Source of the DNA: Roseovarius sp. EL26
Lineage (GTDB): Bacteria > Pseudomonadota > Alphaproteobacteria > Rhodobacterales > Rhodobacteraceae
Direction: 5' to 3'
DNA length: 64,000 bases
Assembly: GCF_900327775.1 (NCBI RefSeq)
Contig: NZ_OUMZ01000005.1
Coordinates: 62,001-126,000 of the forward strand
Shown here: positions 37,698-46,435 of the stretch, piece after piece
How the letters are laid out: each line of letters begins with the position of its first letter
Numbering within the stretch: the first letter of the stretch is position 1
The notes under the pieces: generated by a model
Database searches by the model: none
What the model saw: only the letters and a program-made list of their open reading frames with translations
Told to the model about the DNA's origin: nothing
Position numbers and translations under genes: made by a program

Positions 37698-39089
37698 TGC
37701 CATGGTCTGACGCAGCAAGATCAAACTCTGTGCAATCTCGTCTTCGGTATAGCCGCAAAACCCCAAAATAAGCCCGTTTTGCGTAACGTTACCACTCGCA
37801 TAGGCGGATAAAGGGGCAACTGTCAGCCCAAGCTGCTGCGCACGTTCTGAGATGACCGTATCTTTGATATACCCGGTCAGATGAAACACAATCTGCATGC
37901 CTGCCTGATGATCGGTGAAATGACCGTATTCGCCAAAATCCTGCTCCAGACGCTCCAGCAAAAACTTGCGCCGTTCGCCGTAAATCCGGCGCACCCGTCT
38001 GAGATGCCTGTAAAATTCGCCACTTTTAATAAACTCAGCAAGCGGCTGCTGCGGCATCGAACTTGCGTGCTGACCCTGCTGCACAATTGTGTCGCGCATC
38101 GCACCCAGCAATGCCTCAGGCACAATGACATAGCCAAGCCTGAGAGAGTTTGAAAAGATCTTGGAAAAGCTGCCGATGTAGATGGTTCTGTTGATCTGAT
38201 CAAACCCTGCCATCGCCGGTATCGGCCGCCCAGCATAGCGAAATTCGCTGTCATAATCATCCTCCACAATCCATGCATTTTGCGCGTCGGCCCATTGGAT
38301 GAACTCCAACCGCCTGTTGGGGGTCATCGCGCCTCCCATCGGATATTGGTGCGATGGGGTCAAAACCACCAGACGTGGTGGCGCGCCCTGTGGGATGGTG
38401 GCACCATTTGCATCAAGATCCATGAAGCTTGGTCGCAGCTGCATATCTTTCACGAAACGACGCAATGGCAGATAGCCGGGGTTTTCCAACCCGATCCCAT
38501 CCCCACTTTGCGTCAGCGTCCGCATGCAGATCTCCAGCGCATCCATAGATCCGGCTGTGATGATGATCTGATGAGGTGAGGCGGTGATGCCACGCCACTC
38601 GGCCACATGCGTAGAAATTGCCTGCCTAAGTTCAAAATTACCAAAAGCACTGCCACTGCTTAGCATCGATTGCGGGTTGGTCCGGCAAAGACGCGCAACT
38701 GTCTTGGCCCATTGGCGATATGGAAACAGCCGCATATCCGGCTGCCCGGCCAAAAAGGGCCGCGGTTTGCGATTTTCTTCTCGGGGTGTGGCGCTTGGCG
38801 TTACTGCTGGCTTATGGGCCAACTCCACCTCACCCGTCGCACATATCGTATAGCCCGAGCCTTGGATGCTGTGCAGGTACCCTTCGGCGACCAACTGTTC
38901 ATAGGCCGTCACAATGGTGGAACGTGATACGCCTATCTCTGTTGCAAAGACACGGGTAGGGGGCAAGGTTTGGCCTTGGGTCAGTTCGCCCGCAATGACA
39001 CCACTGCGGATCGCCTCACAGATCTGTTCAAAGATCGGCACCCCGGTGCTACGATCGATCGAAAGGGCAAGCCATGGTGTTTGTTTCAT
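37695..39089 (-). CDS. MocR-type (GntR/aminotransferase) transcription regulator
   Basis: 464 aa from ATG; a TTG 12 codons upstream is also possible. N-terminal winged helix about 5-80 with LTQGQTLPPTRVFATEIGVSRSTIVTAYEQLVAEGY. The C-terminal domain has the fold of class I aminotransferases, with the lysine for PLP in IYIGSFSKIFSNSLRLGY near residue 300. Such proteins sense an amine or PLP-linked ligand and control nearby genes. It is divergent from the GNAT acetyltransferase gene, 142 bp apart, which together with the MFS and amidotransferase genes is the likely target. Distinct from TauR at 60.3 kb. Confidence 0.9.
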   Translation of the reverse strand: MKQTPWLALSIDRSTGVPIFEQICEAIRSGVIAGELTQGQTLPPTRVFATEIGVSRSTIVTAYEQLVAEGYLHSIQGSGYTICATGEVELAHKPAVTPSATPREENRKPRPFLAGQPDMRLFPYRQWAKTVARLCRTNPQSMLSSGSAFGNFELRQAISTHVAEWRGITASPHQIIITAGSMDALEICMRTLTQSGDGIGLENPGYLPLRRFVKDMQLRPSFMDLDANGATIPQGAPPRLVVLTPSHQYPMGGAMTPNRRLEFIQWADAQNAWIVEDDYDSEFRYAGRPIPAMAGFDQINRTIYIGSFSKIFSNSLRLGYVIVPEALLGAMRDTIVQQGQHASSMPQQPLAEFIKSGEFYRHLRRVRRIYGERRKFLLERLEQDFGEYGHFTDHQAGMQIVFHLTGYIKDTVISERAQQLGLTVAPLSAYASGNVTQNGLILGFCGYTEDEIAQSLILLRQTMA

Positions 39090-39231
39090 GTGTTGGCCTG
39101 ATATTGGTCTGCTCAAATTATTCAATTTTGGATATTAATTGAGGTCCATCAATGTGGCAAGATCACCGCAACTCCACAGGTGCGTCCGCACGGCTGATAA
39201 CGCACCCAATATGACAAAGGATAAGACAGCG

Positions 39232-39966
39232 ATGAATCGCCTCAATGAACACGGCCAACCTATTGGCCCGGCTGTGGCTGACTGGGTAGGCGCACAACAC
39301 CCCGGCCATGTTGGGATGGAAGGACGCTATTGCCGGGTAGAGCCGTTAAATGCCGACAAACACACCGCCGATCTGTTCGCCGCCTACAGTCACGACAAAA
39401 CCGGCGCACTCTGGACATATAATTTCATCGGGCCGTTCGAGACGGAAAGCGCCCTACGCGATTGGGTGCAAAAGGCAAGTGGCGTGGATGATCAACCCTA
39501 TTTTGCGATCATTGACCGCACTACTGATCGGGCTGTGGGTATTGCCAGCTATCTGCGGATCGCCCCCGTGGCTGGATCGATAGAAGTGGGTGGCATCACT
39601 TATTCGCCACTTTTGCAACGGCAACGGGCGGCGACAGAGACGATGTACCTGATGATGGCGCGGGTGTTCAATGAACTGGGTTATCGTCGGTATGAATGGA
39701 AATGTGATGCCCTCAACGCGCCATCATGCGGTGCCGCACGGCGGATGGGCTTCACACCCGAAGGTATCTTTCGACAAGCGGCCACCTACAAGGGCCGTAA
39801 TCGCGATACAGCCTGGTTTTCGCTACTGAATTACGAGTGGCCCCCGGTTGAACGTGCTTTCACGCGCTGGCTGGCTGAGGGGAACTTTGATGCAGGTGGC
39901 CAGCAGCGCCAGAAACTCAATGACCTGATCGTGCAAGAACGCGCAGAACTGACAGACGCAGGATAA
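39232..39966 (+). CDS. GNAT family N-acetyltransferase
   Basis: 244 aa from the ATG with AAGGA upstream; an in-frame ATG at 39211 is an alternative. GNAT fold marks: PYFAIIDRTTDRAVGIASYLR, EVGGITYSPLLQRQRAATETMYLMM (acetyl-CoA-binding turn QRQRAATE), and ALNAPSCGAARRMGFTPEGIFRQA with the typical Asn-Ser-Arg helix. The pattern resembles the RimJ/RimL-like acetyltransferases acting on alpha-amino groups or small amines. It heads a + strand cluster with an MFS transporter 4 bp behind it, suggesting acetylation and export of one amine or antibiotic-like compound. Confidence 0.87.
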   Translation: MNRLNEHGQPIGPAVADWVGAQHPGHVGMEGRYCRVEPLNADKHTADLFAAYSHDKTGALWTYNFIGPFETESALRDWVQKASGVDDQPYFAIIDRTTDRAVGIASYLRIAPVAGSIEVGGITYSPLLQRQRAATETMYLMMARVFNELGYRRYEWKCDALNAPSCGAARRMGFTPEGIFRQAATYKGRNRDTAWFSLLNYEWPPVERAFTRWLAEGNFDAGGQQRQKLNDLIVQERAELTDAG

Positions 39967-39970
39967 TTTC

Positions 39971-41158
39971 ATGTCACGCCCAATCCTCTTTGCTCTCTTC
40001 TATCTGGCTGTCTTTTTACAGGCCGGCGCTTACGGTCTGACCTTCATGCTGCCGCGCCTGTTTGACGCCTTCGGGGCCAATGAAAAGATGGTGGGCGGGA
40101 TGCTATTCATCACAACTATTTCAACCCTTATCGCGGTTTACTATTCCGGCCATCTCGCCGACCGCTTTGGCCGCCTGCGTACCCTTGGCGGGGCCTGTTT
40201 TGCCATCGCCGCAGCATTGACGTTCTATGGGCTTGCACAGGGTGTCGGCGTCTTGTTGATCTCTGCCAGTATCCTTTTGGGCGCGGGCTGGGGGCTGACC
40301 TATGCGCTGCCTCCCGTGGTCGTGACCCGGTTGATATCGGCTCAGGATCGCGTGCGGTATTTCGCCATTCTCAGCGTTGCGGTGATGACCGGGTTTGGCC
40401 TGTCGCCAGTGCTTGCATCCATGTTGGAGGATGCAGGTTTCACCATCGCCGACGCCTTCTATATTACGGCAGCTCTTTGCGCTCTGGCGGGTCTGATCTT
40501 CTTCACGCTCACCACACCCATACGACAGCAAGCTGCTGCCAAAGGCCCCGAGGCGCGATCAAACCTCTCGCTCTCAGCCATCACCGACATCATGCGTTCT
40601 CCCGCGCGTCTGCCGGTGATCATGGTCTGCCTCGGGGCCAGTGTGTTTGCTGGTATGAACAATTTCCAGACGGTCTTCGCTGATGAACGTGGCTTGGACT
40701 ATGCTGATTACTTCCTGACCTATACGATCACTGTAGTTCTGTTTCGGGTGGTGTTGGCACGCTTCAAGGGGGGGCGAAATCCTTACCTGACAATTGCTGC
40801 GCTGATGTATGTGATGTGCGGATCTGTTGTTTTGTTCTTGCTCAGTGGTGCCAGCGTACCGCTATATCTTTTGACCGCGATCTTGTTTGGCATTGGGTAC
40901 GGCGTGTCCTATCCCATTCTGGCGGCGATGGCGGCCAATGATGCAAAGGAAACCCTATTGCCGCAAACGTTGCAGTTTTTTGCACTGACCTATTTCATTG
41001 GTATCTTCGGGTTTCCACTGATTGCGGGCTGGTTGATTGTTGAGGCAGGCTCTGCCACCTTGTTGTTGCTGGTGGCTGTTCTGGCTGGGGTTGAGGCGAC
41101 CATGGCCCTCAGACGGAGCCTTGCCGTGCGCGTAAACGCAACCCTTCAATCTCAGTAG
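39971..41158 (+). CDS. MFS transporter
   Basis: 395 aa with about twelve membrane helices. The loop between helices 2 and 3 carries YYSGHLADRFGRLRTLGG, the MFS signature, near residues 55-75; a cytoplasmic loop rich in Ala, Lys and Arg separates the two halves near 190-205. Starts 4 bp after the acetyltransferase stop codon. Likely exporter or drug/metabolite carrier of the cluster; substrate unknown. Inner membrane. Confidence 0.88.
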   Translation: MSRPILFALFYLAVFLQAGAYGLTFMLPRLFDAFGANEKMVGGMLFITTISTLIAVYYSGHLADRFGRLRTLGGACFAIAAALTFYGLAQGVGVLLISASILLGAGWGLTYALPPVVVTRLISAQDRVRYFAILSVAVMTGFGLSPVLASMLEDAGFTIADAFYITAALCALAGLIFFTLTTPIRQQAAAKGPEARSNLSLSAITDIMRSPARLPVIMVCLGASVFAGMNNFQTVFADERGLDYADYFLTYTITVVLFRVVLARFKGGRNPYLTIAALMYVMCGSVVLFLLSGASVPLYLLTAILFGIGYGVSYPILAAMAANDAKETLLPQTLQFFALTYFIGIFGFPLIAGWLIVEAGSATLLLLVAVLAGVEATMALRRSLAVRVNATLQSQ

Positions 41159-41167
41159 GATCAAGAT

Positions 41168-41890
41168 ATGAAACTCCTTGTTTTTCAACATCTGTCTTGT
41201 GAGCATCCGGGATCTTTGCGCGACCTTTTGAAACGCAACGGCATTGAATGGGATGTGGTCGAATTGGACGAAGGTGGGGCAATTCCCGATCTAGAAGATT
41301 ACGATGTTCTATGGGTGATGGGTGGTCCGATGGATGTATGGGATGTCGAAGAACATCCTTGGTTGATTGCAGAAAAGGCGGCCATCCGGCGGTGGGTGAT
41401 CGAGATGGGTAAACCGTATCTTGGACTGTGTCTGGGCCATCAACTTTTGGCTGATGCGCTGGGTGGCACATGTGGCCCAATGCATCCGGCAGAAATCGGC
41501 GTCATGGAAGTTGAACTGACCGCCGAGGGGCGCGCAGATCCGTTGATGCAGGGTTTACCCGACAGGCAGAAGTGCCTGCAATGGCACGGTGTCCGGGTGG
41601 CGCAGCCCCCCGAAGGGGCCGTGATTTTGGCCAGCTCTCCGGCCTGTTCGGTACAGGCGATGCGCATCGGTCAAAATGTATGGTCAACCCAGTATCATAT
41701 CGAGGTAGAGCCCGACACAGTGGACAACTGGGCCGCTATTCCTGCCTATCATGCGGCATTGGTTGAAACCTTAGGGGCGGGGGGCTTGGATGCGATGCGC
41801 GCGCAAGCCATAAAAACGATGCCGGATTTCCTGACAACCGCCGAGCAGGTTTTTGAAAACTTCATGGCTGAGGTCAAAAGACAAGCCTGA
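41168..41890 (+). CDS. Class I glutamine amidotransferase
   Basis: 240 aa. Catalytic Cys in YLGLCLGHQLLADALGG near residue 87, with the His and Glu in STQYHIEVEPDTVDNW near 179-181. The triad is complete, as in GuaA-type and YfeJ-like stand-alone amidotransferases, but no synthase domain is attached. Starts 9 bp after the MFS stop codon, so part of the same operon. It may hydrolyse gamma-glutamyl amides or provide ammonia to an unknown partner. Cytosolic. Confidence 0.87.
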   Translation: MKLLVFQHLSCEHPGSLRDLLKRNGIEWDVVELDEGGAIPDLEDYDVLWVMGGPMDVWDVEEHPWLIAEKAAIRRWVIEMGKPYLGLCLGHQLLADALGGTCGPMHPAEIGVMEVELTAEGRADPLMQGLPDRQKCLQWHGVRVAQPPEGAVILASSPACSVQAMRIGQNVWSTQYHIEVEPDTVDNWAAIPAYHAALVETLGAGGLDAMRAQAIKTMPDFLTTAEQVFENFMAEVKRQA

Positions 41891-42005
41891 ACTTGAAGTG
41901 ACCTTAATGTGACCGTGCTCACCCCGTATCGCCTTGTGAAACTACGGGCAGAGGTGCACTCTTGAGGGACAACACATTCCAGCGCTTGCCAGAAGGACCG
42001 CCCGC

Positions 42006-42350
42006 ATGATTGCCGTTATTTTCGAGGTCGAAATCGCCGCGGGTCAAAAACCGGCGTATCTGGATGTGGCAGCCGATTTGAAACCGCTTCTGGAGCAGGT
42101 CGATGGCTTTATCTCGGTTGAACGGTTTCAAAGCCTAAGCAACCCGGACAAATTGCTGTCCCTTTCCTTCTTTCGTGATGAGGACGCTGTGCAAAACTGG
42201 CGTAACCTGATGGCTCACCGTCAGGGGCAGACCAAGGGGCGCAATGGCATTTTCAGTAACTACCACCTACGCGTCGCGCAGGTGATCCGCGATTACGGCA
42301 TGTTCGACCGCGAACAGGCCCCACAAGATAGTCAGGAACGGCACGGCTAA
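42006..42350 (+). CDS. Antibiotic biosynthesis monooxygenase (ABM) domain protein
   Basis: 114 aa. ABM/dimeric ferredoxin-like fold: MIAVIFEVEIAAGQKPAYLD, LKPLLEQVDGFISVERFQSL, LSLSFFRDEDAVQNWRNL and HRQGQTKGRNGIFSNYHLRVAQV. Small dimeric proteins of this kind act on heme or on quinone-like substrates, or are general detoxifying oxygenases. Starts 115 bp after the amidotransferase; same strand. Convergent with the methyltransferase gene. Confidence 0.85.
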   Translation: MIAVIFEVEIAAGQKPAYLDVAADLKPLLEQVDGFISVERFQSLSNPDKLLSLSFFRDEDAVQNWRNLMAHRQGQTKGRNGIFSNYHLRVAQVIRDYGMFDREQAPQDSQERHG

Positions 42351-42375
42351 TTCATGGGCGGTCTGATTTGTGCCT

Positions 42376-43017
42376 TTAATGGACATCCATCACCCAGATC
42401 TCACAATAAAATTCGGGCTCGGTTGTTGGCAACATTTGAAATGGTTCACCGCGGCTTATAACGGATACCTGCCCCTGCGCTTCGAGCTCCGACAGGATGT
42501 TTGCATAACCACATTCGACCCAGGCATCCGGTACAACTGCAAAGATGATCTGCCCTCCGGCCCGGACAATTCTGGCAAACTCGCGCAAGCTGGCGCAGGG
42601 CATCTGTGTCGTGGTTCCACAGGTGATGACACAGTCGATTGATCCCGCCTCAAATTCGGTCGGTCGGCTCAAATCACATTTGTGAACATCTTGATAAACC
42701 TGCTTTTGGCGCGCGATTTCGAGCATCCCTTCTGAATAATCGACAGCGATCAACCTTTGAAAACCTGCCTCTTTCAGGGTTTGCCCAACGAGGCCGGTAC
42801 CCGCACCTGCATCCATAATGAGCATATTCTTGTCCAACACTTGGGCGGCAACCTTGGTGGCCTCCCAAGGGACTAGATAATCGTCATAGGACCCAACATC
42901 GCTGTCATAGTCTTGCGCCCAAAGATCGTAACGCCGGCGCATTTCTGCGTTGGTTTCTGCACGTATGACCCAATCAACACGCCCGGCTTTGGTGTCTGGC
43001 AATTCGTTCTTGCTCAT
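42376..43017 (-). CDS. Class I SAM-dependent methyltransferase
   Basis: 213 aa. SAM-binding motif I LIMDAGAGTGLVGQTLKEAG near residues 64-83, motif II LIAVDYSEGMLEIARQK, motif III region GSIDCVITCGTTTQMP. The N-terminal part begins with ETNAEMRRRYDLWAQDYDSD. Small-molecule substrate unknown. It follows the LysR gene on the minus strand (104 bp), a possible regulatory pairing. Confidence 0.87.
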   Translation of the reverse strand: MSKNELPDTKAGRVDWVIRAETNAEMRRRYDLWAQDYDSDVGSYDDYLVPWEATKVAAQVLDKNMLIMDAGAGTGLVGQTLKEAGFQRLIAVDYSEGMLEIARQKQVYQDVHKCDLSRPTEFEAGSIDCVITCGTTTQMPCASLREFARIVRAGGQIIFAVVPDAWVECGYANILSELEAQGQVSVISRGEPFQMLPTTEPEFYCEIWVMDVH

Positions 43018-43121
43018 AAATTTCTTCCCGTTATGCGCATTGCGCCCAACAGAAAAACTGAGCGACCATTCAGCCTAACCCAAGTGGTACAAGCGAGCAA
43101 ATTTTGCTGTTCAGCGAAAAT

Positions 43122-43994
43122 TTAATCGTGTTGCAATATCCAATCGGTAAACGCCGTGACGCTATCGTGTTTGTGCCTTTGCGGCGGAATGGCCAGAAAA
43201 TACCCGTAGCTTTCCAGCCCCACCTCTGACAGGCGGACCAATTTCCCATCGTGGATCTCCTGCGCAACCAGATCATCGTTCAGCGCAATACCTTGCCCGT
43301 CGATCACCGCCTGCACCCGCACATTCGGATCCGGAATGATCAGTGCATCCTTGCGGGTTTGCGGTTCTAACCCCGCGATATTCAACCAGTCCGACCAGGC
43401 ATTGCTGTCATCGTGATCACGCAACAGCGTCAGCTCGCTCATGGCCTCAACCCACCCTGACTGCTGAATTTTTTCGGCGGCCTCCGGGTTGCCCACGGGC
43501 CAGGCCGGGCAGGGCATGAAGGGCTTGATCTCAACATCGTCCCACATGCCATCCCCCCAGCGGATCGCCAGATCAACCCCCTGCGCCTTGAGATCAAACA
43601 GCCGGGTCATCGGTTGAATGCGCAGCTGAATGTCGGGATGCGCCTGCATGAAACCCATCAATCTGGGCGACAGCCAGCGCGAGGCAAAGTAAGTGGAAAC
43701 CCCAACCGTCAACATGGGCACATCGGGGCTGCGAAACACCTCAAGCGCGGTTTCAACCCCCTCATAATGCACACGGCAAGTGCGCAACAATGACTGACCT
43801 TCATTCGTCAACACCACGCCGCGCGGTTTGCGTTCAAACAGCGCCACGCGCAGGTCACTTTCCAGCGTTTTAACCTGATAGCTGATCGCGCCTTTGGTCA
43901 TGTTCAACGCCTCAGCCGCATCTGAGAAACTGGAAAACCGGGCGATCTCCATGAACAGGCGCAGACTGTCGTGATGTTTGAAGAATTGGGTCAT
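43122..43994 (-). CDS. LysR family transcription regulator (GcvA-like)
   Basis: 290 aa from the ATG MTQFFKHHDSL; nine more residues are possible. HTH at about 8-66: LRLFMEIARFSSFSDAAEALN, TKGAISYQVKTLESDLRVALF, then the periplasmic-binding-like effector domain with VGVSTYFASRWLSPRL and DLAIRWGDGMWDD, a pattern of GcvA/AmpR-like regulators. The promoter region contains a three-copy 14-bp tandem repeat. The methyltransferase gene behind it, or the EthD gene in front of it, may be its target. Confidence 0.9.
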   Translation of the reverse strand: MTQFFKHHDSLRLFMEIARFSSFSDAAEALNMTKGAISYQVKTLESDLRVALFERKPRGVVLTNEGQSLLRTCRVHYEGVETALEVFRSPDVPMLTVGVSTYFASRWLSPRLMGFMQAHPDIQLRIQPMTRLFDLKAQGVDLAIRWGDGMWDDVEIKPFMPCPAWPVGNPEAAEKIQQSGWVEAMSELTLLRDHDDSNAWSDWLNIAGLEPQTRKDALIIPDPNVRVQAVIDGQGIALNDDLVAQEIHDGKLVRLSEVGLESYGYFLAIPPQRHKHDSVTAFTDWILQHD

Positions 43995-44021
43995 GCTCAG
44001 CCGTATAAAAAATTTGAACAA

Positions 44022-44063
44022 TATTTACAGAGAAATATTTACAGGGAAATATTTACCCGGAAA
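44022..44063. repeat. 14-bp tandem repeat, three copies, upstream of the LysR gene
   Basis: ATATTTACAGAGAA, ATATTTACAGGGAA and ATATTTACCCGGAA follow each other without gap, 28 bp before the LysR start codon. Each copy contains ATATTTAC; copies 1 and 2 differ by one base. Helical repeat of about 1.3 turns does not place all copies on one DNA face. Possible operator or promoter-associated repeat. Confidence 0.75.
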
Positions 44064-44126
44064 CGTGACCACTGTGTAGGGGGTGTTATGGAGGGGGCCA
44101 CGCCTGATCCAGTACTGCGATGTCGC

Positions 44127-44489
44127 CTAAAGCGCGTGCTCTTGCACAATGAATGCCGAGGATTGCTCGTGATCGATGAAATTCGCCTCATCTTGCAAAA
44201 GCGCTGCGCTCAGCTCCTGCATCTCAGCTGAGCCCATCGCCTCTATCAAATCATCCTCAGAGGTAAACCAAACCTCTGCCACCCCATCAAATTCCGGCTG
44301 CATATTGCGTGAACTCTTCATCGCATCATTCAACGGGCTGTCGATGGTATGGCTTTGAACATACCGTTTAGAGCGCATAACACCCGCGTTTTCCTGAAAG
44401 AACGGGCCATGCTTGTTCAGCCAATAATCCTGAAACTCCGCCCGGCTAATATCTGCCCGCCGGCGCAAACACATAATCAATTTTATCAT
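44127..44489 (-). CDS. EthD domain protein
   Basis: 120 aa. EthD/dimeric ferredoxin-like pattern: MIKLIMCLRRRADISRAEFQDYWLNKHGP with the WLNKHGP motif, then YVQSHTIDSPLN, FDGVAEVWFTSEDDLIEAM and a C-terminal FIDHEQSSAFIVQEHAL. EthD-like proteins accompany oxygenases or decarboxylases of ring compounds. No oxygenase is adjacent. First gene of the minus-strand group EthD, LysR, methyltransferase, although the 132-bp space with the tandem repeat may separate the units. Confidence 0.85.
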   Translation of the reverse strand: MIKLIMCLRRRADISRAEFQDYWLNKHGPFFQENAGVMRSKRYVQSHTIDSPLNDAMKSSRNMQPEFDGVAEVWFTSEDDLIEAMGSAEMQELSAALLQDEANFIDHEQSSAFIVQEHAL

Positions 44490-44656
44490 CAGAAATGTCC
44501 TTTATCGTATCAAAAGAGACCGTAACTATGGCAGGAATTGCCGATGCAGGAAATACAGATGCAGAAGAGCTTGGCGAGGCCGATCACCGGCTCGACACAA
44601 GGGCAGCGCCCGACCTGGAGGGCGTTCAATACCCTAACCAGATTGCAATCTTCTCC

Positions 44657-44711
44657 ACACATTGAAAACGTCCCAATGTGTCTTGCCGCTGCCCGGGCAA
44701 GCCGGGGGCAG
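44657..44711 (-). terminator. Two hairpins downstream of the ImmA/IrrE gene
   Basis: A perfect 8-bp inverted repeat ACACATTG / CAATGTGT (44657-44664 with 44674-44681), and next to it a GC-rich stem CTGCCC / GGGCAG (44689-44694 with 44706-44711). Both lie 37-91 bp past the stop codon of the minus-strand ImmA/IrrE gene; candidate terminator, no long T-run. Confidence 0.35.
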
Positions 44712-44747
44712 GCCTTTAGCTAGTTGATATTACAGTTCCTGTTACCG

Positions 44748-45809
44748 CTATTTTACCACCATCAATTGTGTCGCTATGACTTTGGACCGTTCTTGAGATA
44801 ATCTAAATATCAGCGCTTCAATTTCTTCCAAAGGGATGCCCAAATCATCAGCAATGTCAGATTTCGTTAGGCGCTTCGACCATAGAGCTGCCAGCACCTT
44901 TGCAAGAACGGTTGATGTTTCCCGTTGGATGCCATCCGGTTCACCACTACGATATCCTCGCTTCCCAAGTTCAATGCATAGAGACCGGTAATTCCATTCA
45001 CTTATGTACTTCAAGCTATGAAGGCGATAAGCCAGCGCCATTGCAGAGATGTTCCATCGCTTTTTGGCAGCGATAATTTGGCCTGCGGTGAATATGTGGG
45101 CATAATCCATTAGATCATTTTCAGGCATGAGAAAAGCCGATGCAAATTTGTCTGCTTGAGTTTCAGCTTCTTTGTCTGTCTTGGCACCTGCATGATGATG
45201 TAACACCAAATGGCCCAGCTCATGTGCCGTATCGAAGATAGATCGCTCCGCTGTCTTTTCTTGGTTCAAGAAAACATAGGGATGGTCCCCGCGCCAAAAG
45301 GAATATGCATCTACATTCTTTGTCGCCTCTGAAAGTGATAGGACGCGGACGCCCTTTGCTTCTATCAATTTCAATACATTGCCAATTGGCCTATCGCCCA
45401 GATGCCAGTGTTGACGCAGTAAACGGGCAGCAACTTCGGGACGTCTTCTCTCTTTGCTTAGGTCAATCAGATCAGCTTGCGGCAAGTTGAAACGCGCGTC
45501 TATCCATTCATACAGCTCGATACCCAAAGCTCCGGCGGCGAGTGCGGCACGGCGTTCTTTAGCTTTCATTCGCGCAAGACTACGAAAGCTGACAGTATCA
45601 GCTTCAATCATCTCGGGGTCTTCGAAAAAGAAGAAGTTGCGAGGATAGCCGAGTACATTTGCCAAACGATCTATAGTCGCTTCTTCAGGTTCATATCCAT
45701 TCTCATATTTGGACAAAGTGACAGCAGATACGCCAACTAGCTCAGCGAGTCCCTTACTGGATAGCAACCGCCTTTCGCGAGCTATCTTCAAACGTGCAGA
45801 ATTGAACAT
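44748..45809 (-). CDS. XRE-HTH / ImmA-IrrE metallopeptidase regulator
   Basis: 353 aa. N-terminal XRE helix-turn-helix at about 3-57 (SSKGLAELVGVSAVTLSKYEN). The ImmA/IrrE (COG2856) peptidase core follows, with zinc motif HELGH at 196-200 in DTAHELGHLVLHHH, and EAETQADKFASAFLMP near 214-229 providing the third ligand. The C-terminal 100 residues are helical. Family members cleave repressors (ImmA of ICEBs1, IrrE of Deinococcus) or act as stress-type antitoxin/regulator proteins. The start codon overlaps the upstream gene by one base (TAATG), showing coupling. AT-richer than the flanking core genes; likely acquired. Confidence 0.88.
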   Translation of the reverse strand: MFNSARLKIARERRLLSSKGLAELVGVSAVTLSKYENGYEPEEATIDRLANVLGYPRNFFFFEDPEMIEADTVSFRSLARMKAKERRAALAAGALGIELYEWIDARFNLPQADLIDLSKERRRPEVAARLLRQHWHLGDRPIGNVLKLIEAKGVRVLSLSEATKNVDAYSFWRGDHPYVFLNQEKTAERSIFDTAHELGHLVLHHHAGAKTDKEAETQADKFASAFLMPENDLMDYAHIFTAGQIIAAKKRWNISAMALAYRLHSLKYISEWNYRSLCIELGKRGYRSGEPDGIQRETSTVLAKVLAALWSKRLTKSDIADDLGIPLEEIEALIFRLSQERSKVIATQLMVVK

Positions 45810-46435
45810 TATACTTCTTTGAATGAGACGCTGATGTCAAAGTCGTCAATTGGGCTTTTGTCTGTATCGGGCTCTACTTCCCAGTCGGTTTCTGGGCTGT
45901 GGACAAAGATGCGCTCTAACCAATCAATATATTTTCCTTTTGAAATTACTGGACACGAAAGTTCGATGCTGCCGTCCTGACCCACCATGACATAGTAGGT
46001 GAGAATACCATCTTGCTTGACACCTGTCAGGGGCCCTGCTTCTACGCCAGCGTTTACAAAAAGATCAGGTCCGGAAAGGCTGGCAGCCCCGCTACCTTTA
46101 TCGGAGCGTGGGATAGGTGCCATGTCTACACAACACTTATCGACATTTTGAAAACCAATACGAGTGGTTCGGTTGCGATTAACTACAGCTTCGATTCCAC
46201 AGGTGCGGTCAGGAATGTAGTCGGAGCCAACTGTTTGTTGACGGAGTTCTCCGACACCGTGAATGTACGAAAGCATTCCAGCTGCGTTCAGTGGCATCGA
46301 TGGGCTTGCGTCATCTGCATAAGCACGGGCGGTCTTTCCAATTTCAATAAGCTGCTCCCGCGTAATTCCAAAATCAGCAAGCCGGTTTTCTATATCTACG
46401 AGTGCAGATACAATAACGGTGTTGAATGTTGGCAT
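45809..46435 (-). CDS. Unknown protein coupled to the ImmA/IrrE regulator
   Basis: 208 aa, not recognised. The N-terminal third (ADFGITREQLIEIGKTAR) is helical. The middle contains a short Cys pair and DxxPIPRSDKGSG, then LTYYVMVGQDGSIELSCPV beta strands and CPVISKGKYIDWLERIF; the acidic tail ends the protein. No signal or membrane segment. The stop codon is shared with the start of the metallopeptidase gene, so the two proteins are made together. It may be the substrate or partner of the peptidase, as in repressor/toxin pairs, but nothing in the sequence proves it. Confidence 0.75.
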   Translation of the reverse strand: MPTFNTVIVSALVDIENRLADFGITREQLIEIGKTARAYADDASPSMPLNAAGMLSYIHGVGELRQQTVGSDYIPDRTCGIEAVVNRNRTTRIGFQNVDKCCVDMAPIPRSDKGSGAASLSGPDLFVNAGVEAGPLTGVKQDGILTYYVMVGQDGSIELSCPVISKGKYIDWLERIFVHSPETDWEVEPDTDKSPIDDFDISVSFKEV

